64,000 nt of DNA from Saccopteryx bilineata (GCF_036850765.1 NC_089493.1:189443140-189507139); one strand, 5' to 3'; shown: positions 12,012-23,835, counted from the first letter of the stretch. Notes: generated from the sequence alone by a model not told the origin. A program made the numbers and translations.

Positions 12012-12118
12012 GTAGCGCTGTAGTCGACAAGCAATACCTGCAGGCTGAACTGGGCCCTCCCGCAGTCAGTGGGCCGTGCATGCCTCCTCTAATCCGGGGT
12101 CTGGTTCACAGAGCTACA

Positions 12119-12715
12119 CAGTGGCACCTTGAGATATGAATTTAATTCGTTCTGTAACCGAGCTCGTAAGTCAGTCAACTCATATATCAAACAAATGTCT
12201 CCCATTTAAAATAACTGAAATAGATTTAATCCGTTCCAGCCCTGTGAAACATCTCCAAACCGTCCTAAATGATGAAAAAAGACATGTTTTTAATTAAGAA
12301 ATACACATGTATACTTTACCAGTGCATAACAAAATATATGAAATAAAAGAAAAAAGTGTTATTTAGTCCTGTATTCTTACCTTGGAGACAGAGGAGTGTG
12401 GCTAATGGAGGTGAATGGAGGAGGAGGAGGGAGGGAGGGAGGGAGGGAGAGAGGGAGGGATGGATACAGGCACTGTAGACACGTAAACTAAAACTGCACT
12501 TTCTTAACACTAAATGTAAACTAAAACTGCATTTTCTTTACCTTAAACAAAACTAAAACTGCACTTTCTTTACTTAAAATGAAACCACAAAAACTTAATC
12601 ACGACTCATATCTCGGAATTTCGCTCAGATCTCGAACAAAAATATGGACCGAGTCACAGCTCGTATCTTAAAAAAAAAATGTATGTTGGTCTGTTCGTAT
12701 CTCAAGGCACCACTG
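12119..12715. mobile_element. Non-autonomous pogo/Tigger-like DNA transposon
   Basis: The left end CAGTGGCACCTTGAGATATG and right end (reverse complement CAGTGGTGCCTTGAGATACG) are long inverted repeats. The flanks are CA and TA, consistent with a decayed TA duplication. The interior of about 560 bp encodes nothing; it contains a GGGA-rich simple repeat (about 12420-12462), three tandem repeats around AAACTAAAACTGCA (about 12484-12580) and extra copies of the terminal motif (TCATATCTCGG, TCGTATCT) near the right end. Confidence 0.75.
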
Positions 12716-13667
12716 TAGTCTGAAATCCCAGTCAGTGATCCCTCGAGGGGAACTGGAGCGCAGAGTCACCAGGGTGTCGGTGAGCTGGAGGCAGAGAGAC
12801 AGGCAAAGGGGACAGGCCCAGGGCTGAGGGGGTGCTCCCTGAGAACTCGGCGTGGGCAGACGAAGATAACATTTGGGGGGCTGAGCCCCTGGGATGGGGG
12901 GGTGGCTAGTTTGAAGAGGAGAAGGGGACCGGGACAGCAGTCTGGAACCTTCCCTCCAGCTCTCTCCCTCCTCTTCTTTTCCCCATAAAAGAATTCCAGG
13001 AGTGGGAGTGCCTAGACCAGGGTAGTTTCTGGATAAACCAGCCCAACCGAAGTAGTGCAGCCAGGAGACCTGGGGGGTGGGGTTGTATGTGTGTGTGTGT
13101 GTCAAAAACCCAGACGGTGGAGACAGGTGTTTTGAAAGTAAAGGGAGGGAGAGAGGAAATGTTTGGAGAAAGAGAACTTGGAAATTCCGGGTGCAAGCAC
13201 CTCCTTCAGAGAACAGACTGTGAGAACTAAGTCTACTCGAGCGACCACTTCCTAACCCCACTGGTTTAATTTCCAGAAGGAGAGAGAGGGTGGAAGCAGA
13301 ACCCAGCTCCTCCCGAAAAGGAGGCTGTGGGAACAGCGCCAGGTGTGCAGGCTATTGGCCTGGACAATTATTTTGCTCTGGTTTTCCCCATTATGAAAAC
13401 CGGGATCTAAAACCTAGCTCGTGGAGCTGGCGAGGTTGGTTAAGCCTTGTGTGCCATGGGCTCAGCACTGCCCACGGGCTCAGGTTGTCATTCATTCTGA
13501 GCAGAGGAAGCACCGTACAAACGAAGAAGCAGATTCAGACAGGGCAGGGTTCACGCCCAAGGGGACAGAGCCAAAGTGACCGAGCCCACGTGGGGACCCA
13601 GGTGGCTGACCCTAAAGCCTGTGAGTTTTAACTACCACTGGGTCTCTCTCGGGATGAAGAATGATGG

Positions 13668-13706
13668 TGATGATGATGGTGGTGGTGGTGGTGGTGATGA
13701 TACGAG
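13668..13706 (+). repeat. (GGT)n/(GAT)n microsatellite
   Basis: A run of GATGGTGATGATGATGG followed by GGT repeats and GATGAT is a simple trinucleotide tract. I see nothing else of note immediately around it. Confidence 0.9.
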
Positions 13707-15215
13707 GATAGTGAACATACCAGCCCTTGAAGATGAGAGGCGACCCAGTTCTCACAGTGCACAGAACATAGAAGTCTCTGTAGGTCCCGTTCACAGCCCA
13801 CGTTTTACTGAGGGCTGTTTCCTGCCAGGCCCCCCACTAGCACTGCATATGGGTCAATTCATTCAATCCCACAACACCCTTACGGGACCCGGACTTTGAA
13901 GTTCCACAGAGAAGGAACCTCCCGAGGAGATTACGTAACACGCAGGGTTTGTACGACAGGTGGAGCATGGGTTCCAGCCCGGTTTCATCGATTTCTGAGT
14001 CTTGTGGAGCCATTTGCCCTGTCACCGCATTCGCTGCGGAATCGGTCGCTGTTCCCTTTCTTTTCCAGCCTCCCCTGAGGATACCCCATGGCCTCTGTCT
14101 CTCTCTTCTCCCATTTCCTTGGCCTTTCGTGTCCGTACGGCTGACCCAGCCCCTTAAGATAAGCGCTCCATGCATCCTCTTAATTTTCTGTGGTCTGCAG
14201 TCTCATCCAGGGTAACCGTCTCATATACTGTCACCAAAGTCCCGGGCGTGGGTTGCTGCCTGCTCTCAGTGTATGTATGCCTTGCCTCCCTGGCCAGACC
14301 CTCTGTTCCTGAAGGCAGACACAAGGCTTTATTCAAACATCTGAGCCCTCTTGGTGCCTGGCATGGGACTGAGCTGTTGTGTTCATAGAATAAATTCTTG
14401 CCGCTTGGGGGATTAACTGAACTGAGGGAGGGAAGAACAGTGAGGTAGGGAGCTTCTCCGGGTCACCTTCCGCAGCTGGGCGTGGGGATGGCACTCATAG
14501 TCCTTACATGGGACCCCAGGGTCCTAAAAGCCCAGCTTCTGCCCCTCTCGGCCTCTGCTCCCCTGACTCATGAAAACATGCCGTGTATTTTTCTTCGATG
14601 TCCCACCCCAAAGCTTTTGTGTTAGTTGTTTGTTCCCTTTGCTTTCCCCATCTCTAAGGTCTCCCTTCAAAGAACACCTTCTCCCAGAGGCATCCCGTGC
14701 CTGCCCCCCCCATCCACCCCCCTGCCATTACACTGGATCCTGCTGTATTTTTCTGAGCCGCGTGAGTTGCTGAAGTGACCATGTCCGTTCACGTCCTGGC
14801 TGGGGTGTCTCCCGGATTACAGAGCAAGGGCAGGGCCCTGTCCGTCGGTCCACTCTGCGGCTGGTGTTTTATTAACGCGGTTCACCCCCCCAGGGTCATG
14901 TGCTTGGCCCTCCTCGCCAACTTGTGAGATGGCTATTTTTTCAGTCATTCCCCAGGTTTGTTTAAACGAGCGGATGAAGATGTTTGAGCAGAACTGAGTC
15001 GAAAGAAAGGAGAGCTCCCAATCTGGCGCTCTCACCCTGCCCACGCCAGCCTCCTCCAAACAGGTGCGGAAGGTGAGGCCAGGGGCAGAAATGGTTCTGT
15101 GCGCAGCCGGGAGGTGCAGGCGCTCAGTCAGGGCTGTGACATTTCAGCTATGGGGACTGTGCCTGTGAAGCACCCCAGGGCAGGAAGAACCAGCCTGTCC
15201 ATGGTGCCCGGCTGG

Positions 15216-15216
<1 letters not shown>

Positions 15217-15256
<40 letters not shown>
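15217..15256 (+). repeat. (GA)n microsatellite
   Basis: About 19 uninterrupted GA dinucleotides. The purine strand is the coding strand of the host gene. Confidence 0.95.
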
Positions 15257-15257
<1 letters not shown>

Positions 15258-15788
15258 TCAGCTGAAAGTTTGGACAGTTCTCAGCGCGGGCATCCAGTGA
15301 GCCCTTTGGAAAGCTGTGTCTCCCCGCTGGCCCAGGGAGAGAGCCGGGTCGGGGCCAGCATCCCGTGGGACACCATAAAGAGGTTGTTACGGTGGGAAGT
15401 GCCGGGATTGTTCGGGTAGCACCAGGAACATGAAAGATACGTGATGCGTTCTTCAGTCCCTGGAGAATCACCACCCAGTGTTAGACTTGGCAGAAGCCTG
15501 TCCACTCCTCCGGGCTGCCTCCTTAGAAAGGACGTCCTGTCTGAATACCGGCCGGGGCGGTGTGCTCCTGGACCCTCTCCCACGTCGGAAAGTAACGCGG
15601 AGATGGGAGGCAGGACAGGTGTGCCCGTGTGCTGGGGCAGCGTGATCTGGCAGAACCTACCTGTATCCAAGGCAACACATCCGGGCCATTTTTCCAGGAG
15701 GGCCTGTTGTGAAACATTCTGGAATGTTTGTGTTCCTTCAGAGATTTGTAATTAAGAAGAGGCAGAACTAGTTCTTGCTTGGCGCTCT

Positions 15789-15890
15789 TTCTTCCTTCCC
15801 TCCCTCCCCTCCTCCTTCCCTCCCTCCCCTCCTCCCTCCCTCTTTCTCTCCCTCCCTCCCTCCCTCCCTCCCTCCCTCTCTCCCTCTTGC
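15789..15890 (+). repeat. (CCCT)n/(CCTT)n polypyrimidine tract
   Basis: About 100 bases of almost pure pyrimidine on the + strand, mainly CCCT and CCTT units with TCTCTC interruptions. Open frames across it (Ser/Pro-rich forward, Gly/Arg/Glu-rich reverse) are artefacts of composition. Confidence 0.95.
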
Positions 15891-16188
15891 CCTAACAGCA
15901 TTTGGGTCATTTGATTTCATTTTGGAATTTTCAGCAGCCTGGAGCACAGAGTCTGGAGCCTGGGATTGCACGGGGCTAGATTGGGGTGAATCGCTTCATG
16001 GGAGGGTGGGGGTTGGGAGTCCCAGGCAAGCCCCCAAGTCCTGGCCACATCTGAAAGCTGAACATCTCTTCCCAGCTCTCACATTCTTGGCCCTCGCCCA
16101 AGGGGAAACAGTGCAGACCAGAGAAGTGCCCGCTGTTTCCCAGGGGGAGAACTGGTTTAAAAAGTTTCTCTCTGGCAGGAAGAGGAGT

Positions 16189-16206
16189 GTGTGTGCACGT
16201 GTGTAT

Positions 16207-16241
<35 letters not shown>
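16189..16241 (+). repeat. (GT)n microsatellite
   Basis: An imperfect then uninterrupted GT run of about 50 bases, a likely polymorphic marker. A smaller GT run lies at 13086-13102. Confidence 0.95.
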
Positions 16242-16242
<1 letters not shown>

Positions 16243-17349
16243 CAGTCCTTGTGCCACTAAAAAACACTTCTCTCCCTCCTGATTCTCTGAATGGCATGGC
16301 TCTGCGCGCTGAATAATTCATCTCGCTCTTGGCATTTGTTCCAGAGAGATTCTTGCTGTCCAGATTTCTTGTAAGTTGCATAGTCTTCCAATTGAAGCTT
16401 TTTTCTTTCCCATGAGGGAGCTCTGGGAGTCAGGATATCAGCCTTCTGGCTCCTCCCCCCCTTGCATGCTCGCTTTGAAGGGAACCCTGAATATCAAACC
16501 AAAGCCTTCTTTTTCTCTTCTGCCCTCTCCCTCTTAACTTTGGGTCCTTGTTACGCGCCCCCCCTTTTTTTTAAAGATCCCTATTAGGCACAATGTCTGT
16601 GTTCACTGCAAGTTGAAATCAGCATCTAAGCATGGTCCCCCCCCCCCATCATCAACATGTCAGTCACATCATTGATGCTTGTAGCTAACGTTTATGTCAG
16701 TTCTGACGTCTCAGGGCTGAAGGCTGGAAAAATCCGTGGACTTCATGTTTTCCTGGAAAAGTGATGCCTTTTTGGTGTTTCAGTTCTGCCTCCCCCCCCC
16801 CCCCACCCTGCTCCCTTCCCTTCCTTGCTCAGTGAATCACTTGTCCTGATGACTTCGATGACTTTGAAGTATTTAGTTGCCTTTTCATTGAGCAGCCATG
16901 GCTGGTGCGGGTGTACCGGCCGTGTTCCTAGGAAGGCGGAGGTCGCCGAGAGCGCGGGGGTGCTGCGGCTCGGTCCCTGGTCCCTGGCCTGGCAGACCCT
17001 GCATTCCCACATGGTTCTGAGACTCAAGGGGTCTTGTTAATTTCTGTCAGCAAAGCTCAGATTTGAGGATCAGGCAGTAAGGCTTCAGGGGTCGGCCAAC
17101 GCCGTGATGTTGAGCGTGGATTTCTCATTTGTAAAATGGAATAAGAGTGCCTACTATCCAGAGAGGGAACGTGACACATAAATATATGTATATATGACTT
17201 GCTTTCTGGGCCTAGATGTCACCATTAAGTATTTTAATTGCAATTCATATGTGGGCATTACAGAGAAATTAGTAAAAAAGAGAAGAGGATTAAAATGGAG
17301 GAAACAAAATTTAAGTTATGTTGCAGTCCCTCTACCCAGATAGCCTTTT

Positions 17350-17742
17350 TTTTTTTTTTTTTGTATTTTTCTGAAGCTGGAAACGGGGAGAGACAGTCAG
17401 ACAGACTCCCGCATGCGCCCGACCGGGATCCACCCGGCACGCCCACCAGGGGCGAAGCTCTGCCCACCAGGGGGCGATGCTCTGCCCCTCTGGGGCATCG
17501 CTCTGCTGCGACCAGAGCCATTCTAGCACCTGAGGCAGAGGCCAAGGAGCCATCCCCAGCGCCCGGGCCATCTTTGCTCCAATGGAGCCTTGGCTGCGGG
17601 AGGGGAAGAGAGAGACAGAGAGGAAGGAGGGGGGAGGTGGAGAAGCAAATGGGCGCTTCTCCTATGTGCCCTGGCTGGGAATCGAACCCGGGTCCCCCGC
17701 ACGCCAGGCCGACGCTCTACCGCTGAGCCAACCGGCCAGGGC
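17350..17742 (-). mobile_element. Family A SINE, copy 2
   Basis: Poly-T, TTTTTCTGAAGCTGGAAACG, GC-rich body, then the reverse-complemented tRNA head ending CCAACCGGCCAGGGC. A perfect 15-bp target-site duplication CCCAGATAGCCTTTT flanks it (17335-17349 and 17743-17757), indicating a young insertion. Two tandem CACCAGGGG modules are present; the second carries an intact CTCF core at 17464-17476, and the first has lost one G. Confidence 0.95.
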
Positions 17743-18759
17743 CCCAGATAGCCTTTTAACATCTATCTTTCCAGTTTTTCTTCTACGCACACCCACACAA
17801 ATTTGGGGGGCAAAATATTATTACACATGACAGTCTCCTGTAGCTTTCTTTCAACAGTGTTGACAGACTGGCGGAGCAGAGTCCCTGGGACTCCGGAGCT
17901 GGAAGTGGGTTGGAGCAGACAGGAGGGAGAAGATGAGAATACGTATTTTAGACAGCGTCAGCAACGGGGAGAAACCAAGCAGCTGTCTGGGGGGGCCACT
18001 TCGGCTGACTTGAACGTCTAGATTCCTGGCACTATGGCTAAAATACTTGACCAGCGGTTTGTGGTGATTCCCGGGCTTGACCAGCCATTGTTTGGTTGGG
18101 GGATTTGTCTCCGTCTGACTCAGCCACAGGACTGGGTAATCACTTCATTCTCCGCAGATTGGGGACTTAGAAGGCGGTTATTGCTAAAAGATTCACTTTG
18201 GCCTGGATTGTCTAGGGAAGGACAGCAGTGGGCACGGGCATTTGAGAATCAGCTCAGGAAGCAAACAGATGCTGCTCTGGGCCCAACTCGCAGGGCTGGA
18301 ACATCTGCAGTTCTAGATGCTGCAGTAAGCCAGCCTTGCGGAGGGGCAGTGGGCATGACAACATGCGACAGAGCCAGGAGGAAGACTGGGGGTGGGGTGG
18401 GCGAGGGAGCTGCGGGTGGAGAAGCCAGAGAGGGCTGGAGTCCAAGTCCAGAAGCGATCCTTGACCTTCGAGCCCTCTCCTGCCAGCCCCTCACGTAGAG
18501 GCGCGGAAACAGAGGCCCGGAGAAGGAAGGTGACCCGCTCAGATTTCTCCCTGTAGGGACAAAGTCGGGACGGGAACACCGATTCCCTGCCTCCTCCCAT
18601 GTGCTCACCTTCCTGGGACAGTGGGGAGAGATCTGGTGTGGGCGCAAAGGTTTGGGATCTGTTGGGCCAGCTCCAAGGAGCAAGGAGGACAAGGGAAGCC
18701 ACGAGAACTGGCTGATGCCGCGTGGGATGATGGAGTCCGTTTCTCCTCTTCCTCACCAG

Positions 18760-18869
18760 GTACACCAAACCACTCACCTTTGCCGACTGCATCAGTGACG
18801 AGCTGCCTCTAGGATGGGAAGAGGCGTATGACCCCCAGGTTGGAGATTACTTCATAGACCACAACACCC
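18760..18869 (+). CDS. WWC1: WWC1 (KIBRA) exon 2: start of WW domain 2
   Basis: First coding exon in the window, acceptor CCTCACCAG and donor C|GTAAGT. It begins with the third base of codon 40 and encodes residues 41-76 plus the first base of codon 77 (human numbering). The peptide includes [22 protein letters not shown] and GDYFIDHNT, covering most of the second WW domain: W59, and the aromatic pair Y70-F71 before the IDHN turn. WWC1 is a cytoplasmic scaffold that links NF2/Merlin, AMOTL proteins and LATS1/2 kinases upstream of YAP. WW domains bind PPxY motifs. Exon 1, with WW1, is outside the window. Confidence 0.97.
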
Positions 18870-19069
18870 GTAAGTTCCTGGCCGTCCTCCTTCCCCTCCC
18901 CCCCCTCCCGATTCCTCCACCTCCACGCTTACCCCTCCCCCAACCCCAAGTCTGGAAGAGGCTCTTGAAGCCAGGTTGTACTTTGTTTGATATAGTTAGT
19001 TAGAGATGTCACAGTGGCTGAAAGATAGATCATGTAAGCTCATGTAAAAGAACAGTTTAGAAGGCTTTT

Positions 19070-19476
19070 CTTTCCTTTTTTTTTTTTTTTTTGTATTTTT
19101 CTGAAGCCAGAAACGGGGAGAGACAGTCAGACAGACTCCCGCATGCGCCCGACTGGGATCTACCCGGCACGCCCACCAGGGGGGGGTGCTCTGCCCACCA
19201 GGGGGCGATGCTCTGCCCCTCCGGGGCGTCGCTCTGCCGAGACCAGAGCCACTCTAGCGCCTGGGGCAGAGGCCAAGGAGCCATCCCCAGCGCCCAGGTC
19301 ATCCTTGCTCCAACGGAGCCTTGGCTGCGGGAGGGGAAGAGAGAGACAGAGAGGAAGGAGGGGGTGGAGGTGGAGAAGCAAATGGGCGCTTCTCCTATGT
19401 GCCCTGGCCGGGAATCGAACCCGGGTCCCCCGCACGCCAGGCCGACGCCCTACCGCTGAGCCAACCGGCCAGGGCC
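19070..19476 (-). mobile_element. Family A SINE, copy 3
   Basis: Same organisation as the other minus-strand family A copies; it lies only 200 bp downstream of exon 2. Target-site duplication AGAAGGCTTTT (19059-19069 and 19477-19487). One intact CTCF core CCACCAGGGGGCG at 19195-19207; the preceding module is degraded to CCACCAGGGGGGGG. Confidence 0.95.
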
Positions 19477-20405
19477 AGAAGGCTTTTTGATAGAATCTGT
19501 AACTCCCCTTCCTACAACCGATCTCCCCAATTTTACAGAGGCAGCCACTGCTAATAATTTCATGTTTATCAGTCCAGAAATTTCCCACTTTGTGTGTGTG
19601 TGTGTGTATATTTATATATATCAATTTAAGTGCGTGCATACCTTTTTATTTTTCTCCACGAAGGCAGGTGTGTCATTGTATTTGCCGGGTCATTTTGGCA
19701 CAGGCAGGGCCCCAGCAGGTCCCCGGCAGCGCACACACAGGTGTCCCCAGGGGATCTATATGAGTGCGGGTGTCTCTAGCCCATCACCCGTTTCATATCT
19801 GTGATCCGAGTATCCTGATCCTGAGGGAAGACACCCAAGTGTCTGTGTGTCTGGGGCTGTGACGGCAGAACAGGTGCAGAAAGGAGCTGCCTGCCAGGTG
19901 GGGGGCGGGGGGGAGGGGCCAGGCTGCGGTCCTCCCAGCCGTGAAGAATGAATGGAGTGTACTTGAGCCTCATCCACTGCGCACCTTCTTGGCTGAGACC
20001 ATTCCTTGTCCTCTGAAATTTGCTGCCCCATTTGTTCATGTGAGAAGAGGGGTTTTTTCTGTCTCGCTCTCAGCCTTCTGGACTGGAGGATTGCCTTGAC
20101 CTTTTCCTTTCAGGCAGAAGGAGAACGGAATGAAACAGGCCACGCCTGGCAAAGCCTGACGGCCGAGAATAAGGTGTTCAGTCCTCGCCCATCTACTGGG
20201 CGTACATTCTGTGCCATGTGCTGGGCTAGGTACTAGCCTGGCTTGATCTCATTTAATCCTCCCAACTACCCTGTGGGTGTTATAGGGTGATTATCCCCAT
20301 CTTATAAATGGGACTTCGAGGTCATAATTGACTGCTGAACGCTCAGGGCTAAAACATGGCAAGGCTGGGTTTTGAATCGGTGTTGGGGAGCAGAGGTGTG
20401 CTTTT

Positions 20406-20777
20406 CTTTTTTCTTTCTTTTTTTTATTTTTGAAATAGAGAGTGACAGGGACAGGCAGACAGAAAGGGAGAGAGATGAGAAGCATCAGCTTACAGTTGCA
20501 GCACCCTAGTTGTTCATTGATTACTTTCTCAGCTGCGCCTTGAGTAGGGGGCACCAGCAGAACAAGTGACCCCTTGCTCAAGCCAGTGACCTTGGGCTTC
20601 AAGCCAGCAGCATTTGGGCTCAAGCCAGCGACTGTGGGGTCATATCTACGATCCCATGCTCAAGCCGGTGACCCCGGGTGAGCCTGCGCTCAAGCTCGTG
20701 ACCTCAGGGTTTTGAACCTGGGTCCTCAGCCTACCGGGCCGATGTGCTTATTCACTGTGCCACTGCCTGATCAGGCT
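20406..20777 (-). mobile_element. Family B SINE, copy 2 (older, long form)
   Basis: A diverged copy with extra CAAGCCAGCGAC-type internal units (GGCTCAAGCCAGCG, CATGCTCAAGCCGG). The head end reads CCACTGCCTGATCAGGC. Weak flanking repeats GGTGTGCTTTTC and AGTGTGCTATTC suggest an older insertion. It lies downstream of a MIR whose 3' part ends just before the tail. Confidence 0.85.
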
Positions 20778-21346
20778 AAAAGTGTGCTATTCTATCCAGT
20801 CCCTCCTCTGGGCTTCAGTAGCACCTGGCCATACCTTTGTTGTGCCTCTCGTCACCGTCTGGTATAACCATTTCCCGGTGGCTGCAAGCTCTGCTAGTGT
20901 AGACAGTGTCTACTTCATCTCTCTGTTTCTAGGCCTTTGCCCGATAAGGTGCGTAGTAGGTGTGCACTTGACCTTTGCTAAGTAGAAGAGGGTGTATGTG
21001 CATGAATGCATGACTAAATGGATGAATGAGCGGACCGTTGCTGGCACCAGAGTGCAGAAGAGTTTCTGAGAGACAGCTAATGGCACTAATTGCATTGTTG
21101 GGGGTAGCAGAGCTTTTTATTAGTACTCCTGATTGCATACTGGATAATGAGAAGTAAATATGCCTAATTGGGAGTGTATGGGGAATGAGGTTAATGCTGG
21201 GAGGGCCGCATGGGGCGCTGGGTTAAACACTGATGTACAGGAACCCTAATCAGTTCCTTCCTGTTTCTAATTGCTGAGTGCATCCCCCTCATTAAAATCT
21301 GATGGCAGGCGTGGGATTTTAAGGTGCTTCTGGGAGACATTGGAGA

Positions 21347-21538
21347 AACGGAAGGAAGGAAGGAAGGAAGGAAGGAAGGAAGGAAGGAAGGAAGGAAGGA
21401 AGGAAGGAAGGAGGGAAGGAAGGAAAGGAGGGAAGGAGGGAGCGAGGGAGAGAGGAAGGAAAGAAGGGAGGAAGGAAGGAAGGAAGGAAGGAAGGAAGGA
21501 AGGAAGGAAGGAAGGAAGGAAGGAAGGAAGGAAGAAAG
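21347..21538 (+). repeat. (GGAA)n microsatellite
   Basis: About 190 bases of GGAA/GGAG units on the + strand, with two long uninterrupted GGAA arrays separated by a GGGA/GAGA-rich interruption at about 21410-21470. GGAA is the core motif of ETS-family transcription factors. The Lys/Glu/Gly and Pro/Ser/Phe open frames across it are compositional. Confidence 0.97.
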
Positions 21539-22448
21539 AGACAGGCAGTGGCAGAGTTTTTTGTTGAGGGGAGGATGGCAGAGATGAGATGGGTGTATGG
21601 GGACCAGAATAGGAAGAATTCTGCTGATGGTTTTAGAGCTGTCAAGTTACTGGTTTGGTTTCCTTTTGGTGTGAAGGTGCGCTCACTGGATGGAGGGCAC
21701 CACCCCTGTCAAAGGAGCCAGTGATACAAATGTGTAATGAATATGACTATCGAGGCCCAAGCATTCAGAGCCGTGCACCTGGACCAGTCGTGTGGGGGGG
21801 TCGGGGTGGGGGGTTCATTAACGGAAATTACTCTCTAAGGAGTTATAGACACATTACAGTTGAGCAGCAGATTAAATCTGCCATCCAGCATTCATTGATT
21901 CAGCAAGTATTTCTTTACCACCTGCAGTGTTCCAGGCACCATCCTGGGACCTTGGGACACATGAGAGTAGATGGCAGTGGTCTTCGCACTCACTGAGCTT
22001 TCATTTCGGCCAAGGAGAAAATAAACAGAACAAATGCAAGCAGATTTTGTAGTATACTTATCAGTACTGTGGGGGGGGGGGGAGAAAGCAGAGTGTGGGG
22101 TAATGCATTAAGAATCAGTTTGTTATAGAGACACATCTATGTAAGCAGGTTTGTAGATAATCAGAGGGCTTTGTCTGTTAGTGTGTGAGCCCCTAAGAGC
22201 AGTTTCCTCTGAGGAGGAGGGTTACAAAGATGGAAATGCTCGCTTTACTTGTAGAAATGTGAGATTTTCTCTTTGTTATATATATATTTTTAGCCTATTT
22301 CCAAAAACATATAAATTTTAAACTTTAAAAAACATCTTCAGCCTGGTCTTAACAGGCCAAATGTATTTTCAAAATTAACAAAGTTTTTTGGGGGGGCTAA
22401 GGAAAACCTACCTGCTGGCTGGATTCACCGCACGGCCATGAATATACA

Positions 22449-22532
22449 ATGTCTGGTGTGTCAGTCACCTCTAACCCCACCCACCAACCGATGTCTGGTG
22501 TGTCAGTCACCCCTAACCCCACCCACCAACCG
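22449..22532 (+). repeat. 42-bp tandem duplication
   Basis: Two adjacent 42-bp copies (22449-22490 and 22491-22532), starting ATGTCTGGTGTGTCAGTCAC and ending CCACCAACCG, differ at one position (T versus C). This is a recent simple duplication in intron 2 with no evident function. Confidence 0.95.
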
Positions 22533-22852
22533 GGAAATGAGGGGAGTTCATAGTCAGTGGACATCGGTCCTTTGACATCTACTCGGTTGCCAGTTATCCC
22601 TTTTGTGTAATTAATGTCTTTTGACTTCTTTCAAATGAACTGTGTACATATTTATTTTACACATAACTTAAAAAATAAAACTGAAATCACTGTTAATAAT
22701 TTGCTATGTTTCCTCTTAATATTGTGGAGAATGTACACATTTATCTTGATGAATGCAAAATTATTTATGAAGTTGTGCACACTGGACTGTCCTCACTTTA
22801 TATCATAAGCATATTTCCATTTCATTACTTTTTCTTCAAAGACATTTTTAAT

Positions 22853-23588
22853 TTTTTTTTTATTTTTATTTATTTATTTTTTTTTTACAGAGACAGAGGG
22901 ATAGACAGGGACAGACAGACAGGAACAGAGAGAGATGTGAAGCATCAATCATTAGTTTTTCTTTTTTTTTTTTGTATTTTTCTGAAGCTGGAAATGGGGA
23001 GGCAGTCAGACAGACTGCCGCATGTGCCTGACCGGGATCCATCCGGCACGCCCACCAGGGGGCGATGCTCTGCCCATCCGGGGCATCGCTCCATTGTGAC
23101 CAGAACCAGTCTAGCGCCTGAGGCAGAGGCCATGGAGCCATCCCCAGCGCCCAGGCCATCTTTGCTCCAATGGAGCCTTGGCTGCAGGAGGGGAAGAGAG
23201 AGACAAAGAAGAAGGAGAGGGGGAGGGGTGGAGAAGCAGATGGGTGCCTCTCCTGTGTGCCCTGGCTGGGAATCGAACCCGGGACTTCTATACGCCAGGC
23301 TGATGCTCTACCACCGAGCCAACCGGCCAGGGCCTCAATCATTAGTTTTTCATTGCGTGTTGCAATACCTTAGTTGTTCATTGATTGCCTTCTCAAACGT
23401 GCCTTGACTGCAGGCCTTCAGCAGACCGAGTGACCCCTTGCTGGAGCCAGTGATCTTGGGTCCAAGCTGGTGGGCTTTTGCTCAAACCAGATAAGCCCAC
23501 GCTCAAGCTGGTGACCTCGGGGTCTCGAACCTGGGTCCTCTGCATCCCAGTCCGATGCTCTATCCACTGCACCACCGCCTGGTCAGGC
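22853..23588 (-). mobile_element. Family B SINE, copy 3, interrupted by a family A SINE
   Basis: The poly-T/TTTTTTACAGAGACAG tail (AG at 22889-22890) and the head ending CCACCGCCTGGTCAGGC belong to one family B element split by the family A insertion at 22962-23334. The outer target-site duplication TCAAAGACATTTTTAAT is a perfect 17 bp (22836-22852 and 23589-23605). The nesting shows that family A was still active after this family B copy inserted. Confidence 0.95.
22962..23334 (-). mobile_element. Family A SINE, copy 4, nested in family B
   Basis: Inserted within family B copy 3 with a perfect 17-bp target-site duplication TCAATCATTAGTTTTTC (22945-22961 and 23335-23351). It has a single CACCAGGGGGCG module rather than two; the intact CTCF core is at 23052-23064. 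Confidence 0.96.
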
Positions 23589-23654
23589 TCAAAGACATTT
23601 TTAATGGCTGTAGTAGTGTATTGTGTAAATATAACATACTTATTTGAACAGTTA

Positions 23655-23835
23655 TTTCCTGTTTGACCTTGAGCAAGTTACTCTCTTTATGCCTGTTTGC
23701 TTTTTTGTATAATAGGGGCAGTAATAGAATGCCCTTTATAGGATTAGCATAAGGATTGAAGGAGTAAATAGAAATAATTAGAATAGTGCTTGGCATAGTA
23801 AAAACAGTAAATAAATGCTTGTTATTTATTTTCAT
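23655..23835 (+). repeat. MIR (plus)
   Basis: TTTGACCTTGAGCAAGTTAC, then a degraded TGCCTGTTTGC and AATAGGGGCAGTAATAG, then AGTGCTTGGCATAGTA and AATAAATGCTTG match the 3' two-thirds of MIR in order. Confidence 0.8.

Larger units (their letters stand above)
1..18759 (+). other. WWC1: WWC1 intron 1 (3' part)
   Basis: Everything before the first recognisable exon at 18760 is read as the 3' part of WWC1 intron 1, because that exon starts with the third base of the Arg codon preceding the [10 protein letters not shown] segment and no WW1-coding exon is present upstream. In the human gene this intron is very long. The stretch holds SINEs, MIR fragments, several DNA transposons, simple repeats and unassigned sequence, each listed separately. 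MIR-like pieces not listed separately include 190-320 (minus), 11120-11330 (minus) and 13795-13990 (minus). I find no conserved coding segment, and 14000-15200 and 16250-17330 show nothing I can name apart from simple repeats. Enhancers are plausible but none can be shown from sequence alone. Confidence 0.85.

Noticed and set aside
17643..17742. tRNA gene on the minus strand, and similar hits at each family A head
   Set aside because: Each is the head of a SINE with a body, tail and target-site duplication, so these are retroposed tRNA-like sequences, not functional tRNA genes.
21271..21645. Lys/Glu/Gly-rich and Phe/Leu/Pro/Ser-rich frames
   Set aside because: They translate the GGAA microsatellite.
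22706..23407. 233-aa frame and its antisense counterparts
   Set aside because: They span a SINE inserted in another SINE; the same peptide pieces recur at every family A copy.
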